Assembly: GCF_014672835.1 (NCBI RefSeq)
Contig: NZ_CP060244.1
Span: forward strand, 971,001-1,035,000
Reading direction: 5' to 3'
Source of the DNA: Entomobacter blattae
GTDB lineage: Bacteria > Pseudomonadota > Alphaproteobacteria > Acetobacterales > Acetobacteraceae
DNA: 64,000 nucleotides
The notes under the pieces were generated by a model that was given only the letters and a program-made list of their open reading frames with translations, had not been told where the DNA came from and ran no database searches. Below are positions 52,168 to 63,124 of the stretch, piece after piece; position 1 is the first letter of the stretch; every line of letters begins with the position of its first letter. The position numbers and the translations under genes are program-made.

Positions 52168-54612
52168 TCAGAAAAAGGAATAAGGGTCTACATCAATATC
52201 AATATGTTTTTGGCTTTCTTTGGGAATAAGGCTCAGCCAGTGCTGAATAATGGGTTGGAGAAAAATGGTTTTTGGTGCGCGGATGAGCATTCGCCTGCGG
52301 TGCTGATCCCGGAGGATGGCCAAAACGGGGGTGCTAGGGCCTAATATCTGGAGGTCAGTGCGGTGATGAGGGGCTGTTTTGGCAAGCTGTAGGGCAATGA
52401 GCTCGGCCTTTTGTTCAGTTTCAGCGGTAATGATCAGGGCAATCATTCGCCCATAGGGGGGCCAGAAGCCGGCCTGGCGGATCTTGCTTTCCTGTCGGAG
52501 GAAAGCGGTGAAATCCCCTTTGGCCAGGGCCTGGATAACGGGGTGCTCTGGCATGTAGCTTTGGATGAGGACATGGCCTTGCACCTGCTCGCGCCCTGCT
52601 CGCCCTGCAACCTGGTGCAGTAATTGTAATGTATGTTCACCGGCTCTTAAATCCCCACCGGCAAGGCTTAAATCGGCATCAACAATCCCAACCAGGGTCA
52701 GGTGGGGGAAATGCCAACCCTTGGCTACACTTTGGGTGCCAATAATAATATCTTTTTGCCCCGCGGTGATCTGCTCCACAATCTGGGAGGTCTTTTGGGG
52801 AGATGTTAGGGTATCACTGGCCATAATAGTCACCCGCTTTTGGGGGAAAAGGGTGTGTACCTCTTCTGCAATACGCTCAATTCCAGGGCCAATGGGGGCT
52901 AGGTTATGGTCTGCTCCACAGGCGGGGCAAACCGAGGGAAGGGGTTCTTGGTGGTCACATTGATGGCAGATCAGGCGGGGTGGGTTATGGTGGGCTACAA
53001 GCCACGCCGTGCAATGCGGGCATTGCAACCTGTGCCCGCAACTACGGCACAAGGTAAGGGGGGCATATCCGCGCCGGTTTAAAAAGAGCATGACCTGCTG
53101 GTTTTTATCCATGGTTTCTGCCATGGCCTCGGTCAAGAGGGGGGAGAGGAACATCCCCCGTAAGGGCGGGTGTTGACGCATGTCAAGCAGCTTAATCTGC
53201 GGGGTGGTGGCGTGGCCATGGCGGTTGGGCAAAAGCACATGGCGATATTTGCCAGCCTGGATATTGGCATAGGTTTCTAAACTGGGGGTGGCAGACGCCA
53301 AAATGACAGGTGCTTGGCTAAGCTGGGCGCGAATAATAGCCATATCCCGGGCGTTGTAAGAAAAACCCTCTTCTTGCTTAAAGGTTGTTTCATGTTCTTC
53401 GTCAACCACCACCAGGCCAAGGGTAGCAAAGGGTAAAAACAGGGCCGAGCGAGCTCCTACCACCACTTTGGCCTGGTGGGTTATGCAGCCTTGCCAAACT
53501 TTTCGGCGCTGCTTGGGCGTCATGTCTGAGTGCCATACCGCAGGGGTCACACCAAAACGGTGCTGGAATCGGCTGATCCACTGGGCAGAAAGGGCAATCT
53601 CCGGCAATAATACAAGAACCTGGCGGTTTTGAGCCAGTGCTTCAGCCATGGCTTGAAAATAAACTTCCGTTTTGCCAGACCCTGTGACCCCTTCTAGTAA
53701 GGTGACACAAAAAATATTTTGTCGGATGGGCACACTTAAGGCTTCAGCGGCTTTGGCCTGATGTTCTGAAAGAGTTGGGACGTTATAGGTAAGATCAGGA
53801 GGAGAAAATAAAGGGGCAGCAGGCCCGGCTCCTTGTTTAATCAGCCCTGCCTTGCTCATGGCCTTAATAACGGTGGGGTTGGTTTGGGTCTGCTCGGCCA
53901 GTTCGGCGGTAGACAGGCCTGTTTTTCCCTCTTCAATGGCCTGGGTTAAACATTGTAGGATTTTGCTGCGCTGTGGGGTGATCCGTACGGATGGGCCGGA
54001 AAGTTTGGCAGGCTGTAAGTTTGGGGAAGGTTCAGGCTGAGTAAAGGAAGGGTAAGCAGAGTGATGCTGAGAATATTCAAAGGGGCCGGGTTTATCCGTC
54101 TTGGCCAATGGGTGTTTATCCATATTAGCCAATGGGCTGAATGGGGTGGGGGGCGTAAAGGAGAGGGGTTGCCACAGCCAGTTGGCCTTTTCCATGACGG
54201 GCTTTGCCGGCATGGCCCGTAGGCTGGTTGCCAATACCAAACCCAGAGGAGAAAGGGTATAGGCAGCGACCCAGTCAATAAATTGGCGCAAGGTTTGTGG
54301 TAAAGGGGGCAGAGGCAGACACGCTATAACAGGGCGTAGGCGGGCAGGATTAAGGGGGGGCGCTGCAGGGGGCCTGAGGGGGGCTGGCAAATGGGTAGGC
54401 TCTTCCCACACAATGCCAGTTTCCACCCTTTTGCCTAAGGGGACGTGTACAATATCGCCTGGGCGGAGTGCCATTCCCTGAGGGAGGCTATAATGAAACC
54501 CCCAGCCCGGTAAGGGGTAGGGGAGGGCAATCAGGACAGTCTTTTTTTGCCTGGCATTCGTATCGGTTACCGCAGGGGAGGAAGTGGCAAGGGGTGGCGC
54601 AAGAGTTGGCAA
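52168..54612 (-). CDS. priA: Primosomal protein N' (PriA helicase)
   Basis: Replication restart helicase, 814 residues. N-terminal DNA-binding domain (VLIALPYPLPGWGFHYSLPQG), winged-helix region, helicase Walker A LLEGVTGSGKTEVYFQAM, DEEH box VVDEEHETTFKQ, Walker-like motifs VILASATPSLET, and the zinc-binding Cys cluster CRSCGHRLQCPHC...CHQC...CPAC inserted between helicase lobes. C-terminal IGTQSVAKGWHFPHL and AGRAGR motifs follow. A Pro/His-rich linker of about 60 residues sits near residue 170. Slightly long (usual about 730). Confidence 0.95.
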   Translation of the reverse strand: MPTLAPPLATSSPAVTDTNARQKKTVLIALPYPLPGWGFHYSLPQGMALRPGDIVHVPLGKRVETGIVWEEPTHLPAPLRPPAAPPLNPARLRPVIACLPLPPLPQTLRQFIDWVAAYTLSPLGLVLATSLRAMPAKPVMEKANWLWQPLSFTPPTPFSPLANMDKHPLAKTDKPGPFEYSQHHSAYPSFTQPEPSPNLQPAKLSGPSVRITPQRSKILQCLTQAIEEGKTGLSTAELAEQTQTNPTVIKAMSKAGLIKQGAGPAAPLFSPPDLTYNVPTLSEHQAKAAEALSVPIRQNIFCVTLLEGVTGSGKTEVYFQAMAEALAQNRQVLVLLPEIALSAQWISRFQHRFGVTPAVWHSDMTPKQRRKVWQGCITHQAKVVVGARSALFLPFATLGLVVVDEEHETTFKQEEGFSYNARDMAIIRAQLSQAPVILASATPSLETYANIQAGKYRHVLLPNRHGHATTPQIKLLDMRQHPPLRGMFLSPLLTEAMAETMDKNQQVMLFLNRRGYAPLTLCRSCGHRLQCPHCTAWLVAHHNPPRLICHQCDHQEPLPSVCPACGADHNLAPIGPGIERIAEEVHTLFPQKRVTIMASDTLTSPQKTSQIVEQITAGQKDIIIGTQSVAKGWHFPHLTLVGIVDADLSLAGGDLRAGEHTLQLLHQVAGRAGREQVQGHVLIQSYMPEHPVIQALAKGDFTAFLRQESKIRQAGFWPPYGRMIALIITAETEQKAELIALQLAKTAPHHRTDLQILGPSTPVLAILRDQHRRRMLIRAPKTIFLQPIIQHWLSLIPKESQKHIDIDVDPYSFF

Positions 54613-55075
54613 GGAAAAATCTTAAAATTCAAGAAAAGGGAGTAGGAGGAGAGATAAGTGAGAAGAAGGAAGTAAGAAAGGCTGGAACAGGAAGGAAAGG
54701 GTGTTGATGGCGCTATTTTACCCCGATTGTGGGGTTATAATAACGTTATTGGGTGGAGAATACCATAAAAAGTGCTAAGCTTTTTGATAAAGGATCTCAT
54801 AGCGCATGCTCTGGCCCTTTCTTCTCGCGTAAGGTCTGGAGCATAAGATTTGGGGCGTAAGATTGGGAACATAAGATTTGAGGGATAAGGCCTGGGGTAT
54901 AAAGTGTGGGGCGTAAGGTCTGGTCAATATTTCAGAGAAAACTGTGGGGCAAGGCTTTGATGGCTTTGGGTTGGTCGCTGGTCTGGTGAGGATCGATCGG
55001 GTTAATGTTGGGCAGTGCAGTGAACAAAGGCTCAGTGACAAAACAGTGACAAAACAAAGATACGGATGAACAGAT
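54613..55075. other. Divergent spacer between priA and the recombinase
   Basis: Contains the 14-bp minisatellite at 54831-54923 and an AT-rich part that should hold both promoters. No gene. Confidence 0.5.
54831..54923. repeat. Phase-true degenerate 14-bp minisatellite
   Basis: Six full units and nine bases of a seventh, every unit exactly 14 bp, consensus AAGATTTGGGGCAT. Substitutions are many but indels are none, so it decayed by point mutation after expansion. Confidence 0.75.
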
Positions 55076-56638
55076 ATGGCTGAATTATCAGCACGAAAAA
55101 GGCAGCGTTATCCATTCCAGAACGGAGCGTTAGAACCCAAACCTGGTCCGTTTGAGCCAGCTCAGTTTGAGTCTGGTCAGTCTGGGCCTGGCCAGTCTGA
55201 GCCTGATAGGCTTAAGTCTGACAAACCTCAGCGTGATAAATCCAAGCCTGATAAACCCCAGCGTGGTCATGCCTCCGTGTTGGAAGGGTCAATAGTGGGA
55301 GCAGAGAAGCACGAAAAGACAGATTTTTCCTCTTATGAGAGTGACACGGCGAGGGATTCCGTAGCGGGTGGTGCAGTCCATGGCCAGGCGATAGAATCGC
55401 CCCCCATAGGCCATAATGAGTTGGAAAATCACGAGGAGCTCACTTTTTCGGAACTGGTGACCTGCTTTTTGTCCTGGATGCGCCTAGAGCGTCGAATGGC
55501 CCCCAATACGATTATGGCTTATGCAGAAGATCTAAGGCGTTTTGGGGTATTTTTATCCCTTCACCTTGGGGGGGAGTGTAGCCTTTCTCATCTTAAAACT
55601 CTTACTCATATGGATTTGCGTGCCTGGCTGGTTTATGAAACAGAAGCCCCTCTGCCAAAGGGCCATCATCAAGGGGGTTACCATACAAGTGAAGGGGCCT
55701 TGCGAACTCGCAGGCGTAGGCTTTCCTGTATTCGTTCTTTTTTTCGCTTTTTAGGAAAAAGGCATGGCTATACGGGCAATGCCCCCGCCCTGGTCAGCCG
55801 TATGCGGGCCCGTGTGCCGTTACCACGCCCCTTAGATAAAGCGCAGGCCGAGGATGTGGTAACCCATATTGGCGATTTTGCCCGCCATCCAGAGGCAAGC
55901 TTGCGCGATCATGCCCTTTTTATTTTGCTTTATGGTACAGGTTTGCGTATTTCCGAGGCGCTGGGGCTGGATATTGCCGATATCAAGGCTGCCTCCTTAA
56001 CAGGGGATGGAGAGGCTATTTTTACCGTGAGGGGAAAAGGGGGCAAAGAGCGTTTGGTGCCATTGCTTCCGGAAGTGATGGCAGCCATAACCCAATGGTT
56101 AGTGGTTCATCCCCAAAGAAATCATCTGGCTGCTCCGCTTTTTGTAGGGGCCAGGGGGGGGCGCTTGCAAGCAGCGATTGCCCAAAAGGCCCTGCGAGAT
56201 TACCGTAGGCTGACAGGGTTGCCAGAATATACAACCCCACATAGCCTACGCCATTCTTTTGCGAGCCATTTGATGACAGAAGGTGGGGATTTACGCACTA
56301 TTCAGGAGCTTTTGGGCCATGCCAGCCTCTCTTCGACCCAGCGTTATGCCCTAGCGGATGAAGACTATTTAAAAAAGGTCTGGCAACAGGCTCATCCCCG
56401 TGCCGGATCTGCTCCAAATCCCGTTATAACATCCTCAGGAACGGAACCTGAAACAGGATTAGGGATAAGGGAAGAGCCAGGTGTTGGATTGGGCATAAGA
56501 TCGAGGATCGGGTTAGGGCCCACTGAGTCAAAAACACGTATAAAAAGTCCACAGGCAAAAGCAAGCCCGCAGGCTAAGGCTAAGGCTAAGGCTAAAGCCA
56601 AGGCTGGGGCAAGGGCAGGGTTTCCGGTAAAGCGGTAG
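55076..56638 (+). CDS. xerC: Tyrosine recombinase XerC-like with N- and C-terminal low-complexity extensions
   Basis: Site-specific tyrosine recombinase, most likely the chromosome-dimer resolvase XerC. The N-terminal SAM-like domain starts near residue 125 (FLSWMRLERRMAPNTIMAYAEDLRRF). Catalytic residues are visible: Arg in YGTGLRISEALGL, Lys in GKGGKERLVPL, HSLRHSFASHL (HxxR), LLGHASLSSTQRYA (His/Tyr). Length 520 versus the usual about 300: the first 120 residues hold FEPAQFESGQSGPGQSEPD-type repeats, and the tail is Lys/Ala-rich (KAKAKAKAKA). True start may be internal. Confidence 0.9.
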   Translation: MAELSARKRQRYPFQNGALEPKPGPFEPAQFESGQSGPGQSEPDRLKSDKPQRDKSKPDKPQRGHASVLEGSIVGAEKHEKTDFSSYESDTARDSVAGGAVHGQAIESPPIGHNELENHEELTFSELVTCFLSWMRLERRMAPNTIMAYAEDLRRFGVFLSLHLGGECSLSHLKTLTHMDLRAWLVYETEAPLPKGHHQGGYHTSEGALRTRRRRLSCIRSFFRFLGKRHGYTGNAPALVSRMRARVPLPRPLDKAQAEDVVTHIGDFARHPEASLRDHALFILLYGTGLRISEALGLDIADIKAASLTGDGEAIFTVRGKGGKERLVPLLPEVMAAITQWLVVHPQRNHLAAPLFVGARGGRLQAAIAQKALRDYRRLTGLPEYTTPHSLRHSFASHLMTEGGDLRTIQELLGHASLSSTQRYALADEDYLKKVWQQAHPRAGSAPNPVITSSGTEPETGLGIREEPGVGLGIRSRIGLGPTESKTRIKSPQAKASPQAKAKAKAKAKAGARAGFPVKR

Positions 56639-58648
<2,010 letters not shown>

Positions 58649-58669
58649 AACATTATGCGCGCCTTTATT

Positions 58670-58790
58670 GGCTTTAGGATGCTCTGGGGTTTTAAGGTGC
58701 CCTGGCGTTTTAGGGTGCCCAGGGGCTTTAGGATGTCCAGTGACTTTAGGATTTACGGGGGCTTTAGGGTGTTTAGGGATTTTGGAAAGG
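58670..58790 (+). repeat. Degenerate 18-bp minisatellite
   Basis: Six to seven units near GGGCTTTAGGATGCCCAG, almost all exactly 18 bp, in the short gap between two plus-strand genes. It translates as (xFRxxx)n, which inflates the upstream end of the protease frame. Confidence 0.75.
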
Positions 58791-58954
58791 TCTTGCCATT
58801 TTCTGGCCGGCCGTGGCAGCCCTTTTTACAGGCGGTGCAGAACCTCCTTTACAGGCAAGGCTATTTTTTCTCCTTGCAGAGAGTCCTTAAGAACGTTTCT
58901 ATAATTTGCCCTGTCCTTAGGCCCCATCGAGGAAATGGTGTTGATGGAAGCGGG

Positions 58955-59986
58955 GTGCAGAAGAGTTTTTTCTGGGCCTATGGGTGGGTGATGGCCTTCT
59001 TGATGGCGGGTATTATGCCAGCTTCTTTATACGCTAAACCTCAAGCTCCTTCTCTGGTTGGCCATAATATTGCTGGCCACAACACCACGCCCCAATTGGC
59101 CCAGTTCCATAATATTTGTGCCATGCAAAAAGTGGGCGAAGCCCCTTTGCGGGATGATGAAGGCTATCTTTCAGTACCTGTTCATATTGGAGGGAAGGCC
59201 TTTCGTATGATTGTTGATACGGGCTCGGAAGGCAGCCTGATAAGCCCGCAAATTGCCCGGGAACTTACCCTTAAGCCAGACCCAAACCGAAAAACAGTGA
59301 TTTACGGCTCTCGGGGGAACAGTCATGTCACCAGTAACGTGCAAATTCCTGAGGTGGAAGTGGGTGGAGTTTCTTTCCATCATGTCTCGGTTCCCTTAGG
59401 GGAACTGCCCGGTAGGCCGCGTATTTTCCCCCCTATTGTGGGGCTGATCGGGGGGGATATGCTCTCCAATCTGGAAGTAGAGTTTGACGTTGCCAGGGGG
59501 CGACTATCATTTTATGCTCTTTCGAAGCCGGCTTTTACCTGTAATGTTAAGCCGTTATGGACGGGGGCTTATTCCAGTGTTCCCCTCAGCCGTGTAGGGC
59601 ATAGGGTGATGTTGGAGGTGGCGCTGGACTCAAAACCCTTGGTGGCGTTACTTGATAGTGGAGCTCGTACCCTGGTTCTCAGCACCCAGGCAGCCCATAG
59701 AATCGGCATTAGTGAGGCGGCTTTGGCCAGCCAGCCGGGGGGCACTGCCAGTAGTGTTGCAGGCCAGGAGGTGGTGTATCACTGGTATCGGTTTAAGACG
59801 TTTGCCGTGGGAGACTATAGGGAGAAAACCCCTGTCATTACCGTATTACCGTTAAATGATCTGGTCGATATGTTGCTGGGCGCGAGTTGGTTTGCCAACA
59901 AGCGTATTTGGGTTTCTTATGGGAGTGGCCAGCTTTTTGTTCAAGGAGAAGCTGAGAGTAAGAAAGACTTTCGGAAAGAGCGGTAA
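58955..59986 (+). CDS. Retropepsin-like aspartyl protease, exported
   Basis: 343 residues from GTG 58955, with a signal peptide (MQKSFFWAYGWVMAFLMAGI then MPASLYA) and two retroviral-type aspartate motifs: VDTGSEGSLIS near residue 85 and LLDSGARTLVLS near residue 225. Two copies of the fold in one chain suggest a self-contained two-lobed protease in the periplasm. A longer frame begins at 58655 but reads through the 18-bp minisatellite and lacks protein character, and GGAAG precedes the GTG. Substrate unknown. A strong terminator follows. Confidence 0.85.
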   Translation: MQKSFFWAYGWVMAFLMAGIMPASLYAKPQAPSLVGHNIAGHNTTPQLAQFHNICAMQKVGEAPLRDDEGYLSVPVHIGGKAFRMIVDTGSEGSLISPQIARELTLKPDPNRKTVIYGSRGNSHVTSNVQIPEVEVGGVSFHHVSVPLGELPGRPRIFPPIVGLIGGDMLSNLEVEFDVARGRLSFYALSKPAFTCNVKPLWTGAYSSVPLSRVGHRVMLEVALDSKPLVALLDSGARTLVLSTQAAHRIGISEAALASQPGGTASSVAGQEVVYHWYRFKTFAVGDYREKTPVITVLPLNDLVDMLLGASWFANKRIWVSYGSGQLFVQGEAESKKDFRKER

Positions 59987-60100
59987 GCCGAGTATCGGCA
60001 AGAACCAGGAGAATCCTCAAAGAGGATATAAGGGAAGGGTGTAAGGAAGACGTGGCAAGAGGTTATCGCTACACCGCTACGGTTTGTTGCAAGATAATGG

Positions 60101-60130
60101 AAAAAGGGCCTCCTAACGAGGCCCTTTTTT
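60101..60130 (+). terminator. Rho-independent terminator, usable both ways
   Basis: AAAAAGGGCCTC/GAGGCCCTTTTTT with a 5-nt loop, between convergent genes ending at 59986 and 60328. Confidence 0.9.
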
Positions 60131-60327
60131 AGAACTACTCTTTAGCCGGTATTTAATAAAATAGCCGATGTTTAAAAAATAGCCGGCGTTTGATAACCTT
60201 ACGGTCTTTATGCCGTTCAACTCACCTTACTCTGGCCCTGCCTGCCCAGAAAGATCCTGTCTTATATGCACTGTCTTATATGTACTGGCAGAAGCCTTGT
60301 AAAAAGGGGTGGTTTTAGGGGGGTGGC

Positions 60328-60804
60328 TTATGCAGTACCCTTCAGTTTTTTAACACACTGGCTGTAGTAACCGCCTCCTTTTTGAATCCATTTAAGGGTC
60401 CCGTTGGCATTGGTGGCTTTATTAAGCCTGTACTGGTCAAGACAGGTATGCATTCTGGCTTTGCCAGCAGATTCTTTGGTATATTTGGGGGAGATTGCGG
60501 TAGGAAAGGTCACCCCGGCAGTAGTTGCGGTATCGGTTGGTTTTGATGTTGCCGCAGGGGCATCTGCTGCTGCGGCAGCAGCTGGTGTTGTAGCGGCAGC
60601 GCTTTCTTCAGAGGTTGTGGGGTTTTCACAGTTTTTCGCCTTGAAATCTTTAAACTTCAGGCCATTCAGGGTGCCTGCCTTCCGGGCGGCTTCAAACTGG
60701 GTATGACACTCTTTGTTGGAAAGGGGTGCGGCCTGAGCCGAAAGGCTGACCCCTGTAGAAAGGAGGGTTATAGCGGTAGCACAGCCAAGAAAATATTTTT
60801 TCAT
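60328..60804 (-). CDS. Small secreted Cys-containing protein
   Basis: 158 residues with a signal peptide (MKKYFLGCATAITLLSTGVS, cut after AQA). The mature part has two similar units, each Cys-...-Cys: NKECHTQFEAARKAGTLNGL/...KNC and HTCLDQYRLNKATNANGTL/...SQCVKKL, joined by an Ala/Thr/Pro linker. It resembles small periplasmic proteins common in alphaproteobacteria whose role is unknown. Confidence 0.75.
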   Translation of the reverse strand: MKKYFLGCATAITLLSTGVSLSAQAAPLSNKECHTQFEAARKAGTLNGLKFKDFKAKNCENPTTSEESAAATTPAAAAAADAPAATSKPTDTATTAGVTFPTAISPKYTKESAGKARMHTCLDQYRLNKATNANGTLKWIQKGGGYYSQCVKKLKGTA

Positions 60805-60984
60805 TATGGATATTCCTGAAGAGCGAAAATATTAAAAAAAGGTCGAAATGGAAAGCCAGAACGCAGAATAGTAGAGATGTCAAAAAGTTTTTCCTACATA
60901 ACGCTCCAAACATGGCAATTCTATGTATTACACCTCACATAGTTTGACATAGTTTGACATAATAGGAAAGAAACAACTTGACTC
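60805..60984. other. Spacer upstream of the secreted protein gene
   Basis: AT-rich with CATAGTTTGACATAGTTTGACATA-type words at about 60937-60960. No gene. Confidence 0.45.
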
Positions 60985-60992
60985 CCTATGCT

Positions 60993-61120
60993 CCCTACCG
61001 TGAGCAAAGCCTTCCTGCCAGCCGTCACGCAAGAGTCCCTATCCCCCTACCGTAGATAAAGCGGCAACATTACCCTTAATGTGGCAGATATTACCCCTCT
61101 ATCCCTACCATGGGCAAAGC
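60993..61120. repeat. Three-copy interspersed repeat, period 52-58 bp
   Basis: CCCTACCGTGAGCAAAGC (60993-61010), CCCTACCGTAGATAAAGC (61045-61062) and CCCTACCATGGGCAAAGC (61103-61120), the last two preceded by TAT(C)C. Spacings are 52 and 58 bp and intervening sequences are unrelated. Spacing resembles a CRISPR array and the unit starts like a reversed I-E repeat (TATCCCC), but homology to the repeats at 61421-61757 is weak. Confidence 0.55.
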
Positions 61121-61145
61121 TCTAAAAGGCCCCTCTCTTGGTGCA

Positions 61146-61409
61146 TTAAAGGGTCTGAACGGAGGCACGGCCTTTAAAACTTGCTTCCTGTGGAGAGGTT
61201 TCAGCTTTCCTGTGGTTTTTAATTTCAAGCGTTAGGGCTTTCCATAGGGGATACTCGTTGGTAATGGTTTTTTCGAACAAACCCATAGCCAGGGCAATAG
61301 ATGGAGGAAATACCATGATTTCTGGTTTATCCGCCTCTTGGCTGTATTCAGCATTTCCCCTAGGGAGGGGCTTCTCGTCAAACTTGTTCCAATAATTTAA
61401 TTCTAACAA
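61146..61409 (-). other. 87-codon frame, not recognised
   Basis: Contains PEIMVFPPSIALAMGLFEKT, which has plausible protein composition. No family identified, no good ribosome site. Possibly another relic. Confidence 0.2.
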
Positions 61410-61420
61410 TTTATGATGAC

Positions 61421-61757
61421 CAAGCCCCCCTTATGCGAAAATGTTTCATATGGGGTGGGGTTACGCGGAGGAATATTATCCAACCTCTCTCCATATGAGG
61501 GGATAGCCCGTTAGCTTGGATGAAAAAATAAACAATGGTGCAAAGCTCTCCCCATGTGAGGGGATGCCCCAGTGGTGAAATCGCTTCCATTGAAGCCAGG
61601 GTATTGAAGCCAGCGTCAAATTTTCCCCGTATGAGGGGATACCCATGGGCTGCCTGGTTGGTGGCAATGAACCGAAGCTCTCCCCGTATGAGAGGATACT
61701 CGGCCGTGGGCGTGTTGAGGGCTACGGGGCAAATAAGCTCTCTCCATATGAGGAGAT
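61421..61757 (+). CRISPR. Degenerate type I-E-like CRISPR array (5-6 repeats)
   Basis: Repeat core near CTCTCCCCATATGAGGGGAT (stem TCCCC/GGGGA). Copies end at 61442 (very degenerate), 61504, 61565, 61640, 61697 and 61757, giving steps of 62, 61, 75, 57 and 60 bp; a 29-bp repeat plus 32-bp spacer would give 61. Intervening sequences are unrelated to one another. Repeats differ from each other at several positions, so the array is old or inactive. No cas gene is visible within the window. Confidence 0.55.
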
Positions 61758-62338
61758 GTTCCCGCAAACCTCTATAAGATTTTTAGCTTTTTCCGTGTGG
61801 CACGGAGCGCCTGTTGAATTTTTTGAAGAAGTTGAGATAAACCGCTTGGTTTGTAAGGTCATTTCATCGCGTCGATCTTTCTTTATGACCCCCTTTGTTT
61901 AGGCAATAGCCTATTCTGTTCATGAGGGGCCATGGATGATCCACATGGCCTTTTGCCCCTTCGGTAAAGGGAGTAAGGCTGGGCTCATTTTTTCTGAATG
62001 GCGTGGAGGGCATCAGAGGGGGTCTCAGAGAGCGGCTGATATAGTAGCAGCTTATATCATAATATGATTGTTATATAGAGACGTGTCTTTACGCAGAATT
62101 TTCTTAGCAAGAAAGAGGGATGACACAGAATCGTTCACTGCTGTCTGGTATTAACGATCCCTATCCCTCTGTCAGTAATAGCTGACGCTGATCCTACCGG
62201 TTCCCACTAGGGCTTATCATAATAGCTTGATCCAACGGCTTATTCAGCAGAGAAACCTGACTGAGTGCATTGGTGGTTGAAGCAGGAAGGCCCAGTTGAA
62301 TGAATCTCAAAACGGCAGTGGCTTTCCCCCTATGCCCT
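61758..62338. other. Spacer after the CRISPR-like repeats
   Basis: AT-rich, no gene supported. Confidence 0.45.
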
Positions 62339-62456
62339 TTGGTAGAGCTGTTTGAAGCCTGCCAGCCGAAGGATCATGCTATTATTGTTGAAGCACCGGG
62401 GTCATGTTGAATTTGGGAAGGACTATAAGGCCAAGCATCGTAATGACCCATCGGCT
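62339..62456 (+). pseudogene. rpoC: rpoC relic, second locus, with a frameshift
   Basis: LVELFEACQPKDHAIIVEAPG then, after a frameshift near 62400, HVEFGKDYKAKHRNDPS. This matches RpoC PRVxELFEARRPKDxAIIxEIxGxVxFGKDYKxKRR. In RpoC order it precedes, by under 100 residues, the pieces found 30 kb away at 31481 and 32007. Confidence 0.75.
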
Positions 62457-63124
62457 TTTTCATAAAGAGTATTTTTATAGAAAATATCGTAGTTCGTTTG
62501 AAGAGGGGCAAGGCTTGATCGAATAAGGTGGTTGGCAGAAGAAGGGCAACCCGTTCTTCCTTAAAGAAGGGTAAGGGATAAGGCTGTTTGGTAAAGGCTC
62601 ATACTGTCTTTCCTTGCAGGGATAGTTTTTGGGCAGTAATAGACAGTTTTTAGTTCAGGGTTATGATTAGCTCTCTAGCAAAGCCTTACTCTAGACAGGA
62701 CCCTGTAAACTGGACTCTGTGAGTTTTTTACAGACCAGAAATTAAGATAAAATAAGATAAATAGAACTTATAACCCGTGCGCGTGCTCTATTGGGCCCGT
62801 AATAGCTAGTGGGAAAGGGGTTAAAAGCGGGATTATTTTATTATAAGAGTTGGCCTGTATTTTTTTAGTTACGGAACTATAGAAATAGTACCCAAAACAA
62901 ATAGAAAAAGAAAAGAAATAAAAGCCTTATAAAGCAAGGAAAAGCCACCTATGGCCAATAGAATGTAGTATATAAGCAACATATAAAAACTTCATTATTC
63001 TTACGGTATCCAAATAATGGGAATTTTTAGTAACTAATTAATGATCTTGTATAACTTAAAAGTTATGTTGAGAAATAATTTTTTTTTGTAATCTACCGGT
63101 TAGATTTTCTGATTAAAAGCTCTC
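62457..63124. other. AT-rich spacer before the OprB porin
   Basis: No gene. GGGTAAGGGATAAGGC-type purine words near 62570, then strongly AT-rich sequence that should hold the porin promoter. Confidence 0.45.

Noticed and set aside
61411-61902. Frames on both strands with repeated SPHMRG/YPLIRGEL words
   Set aside because: They are translations of the CRISPR-like repeats, a familiar annotation artefact.
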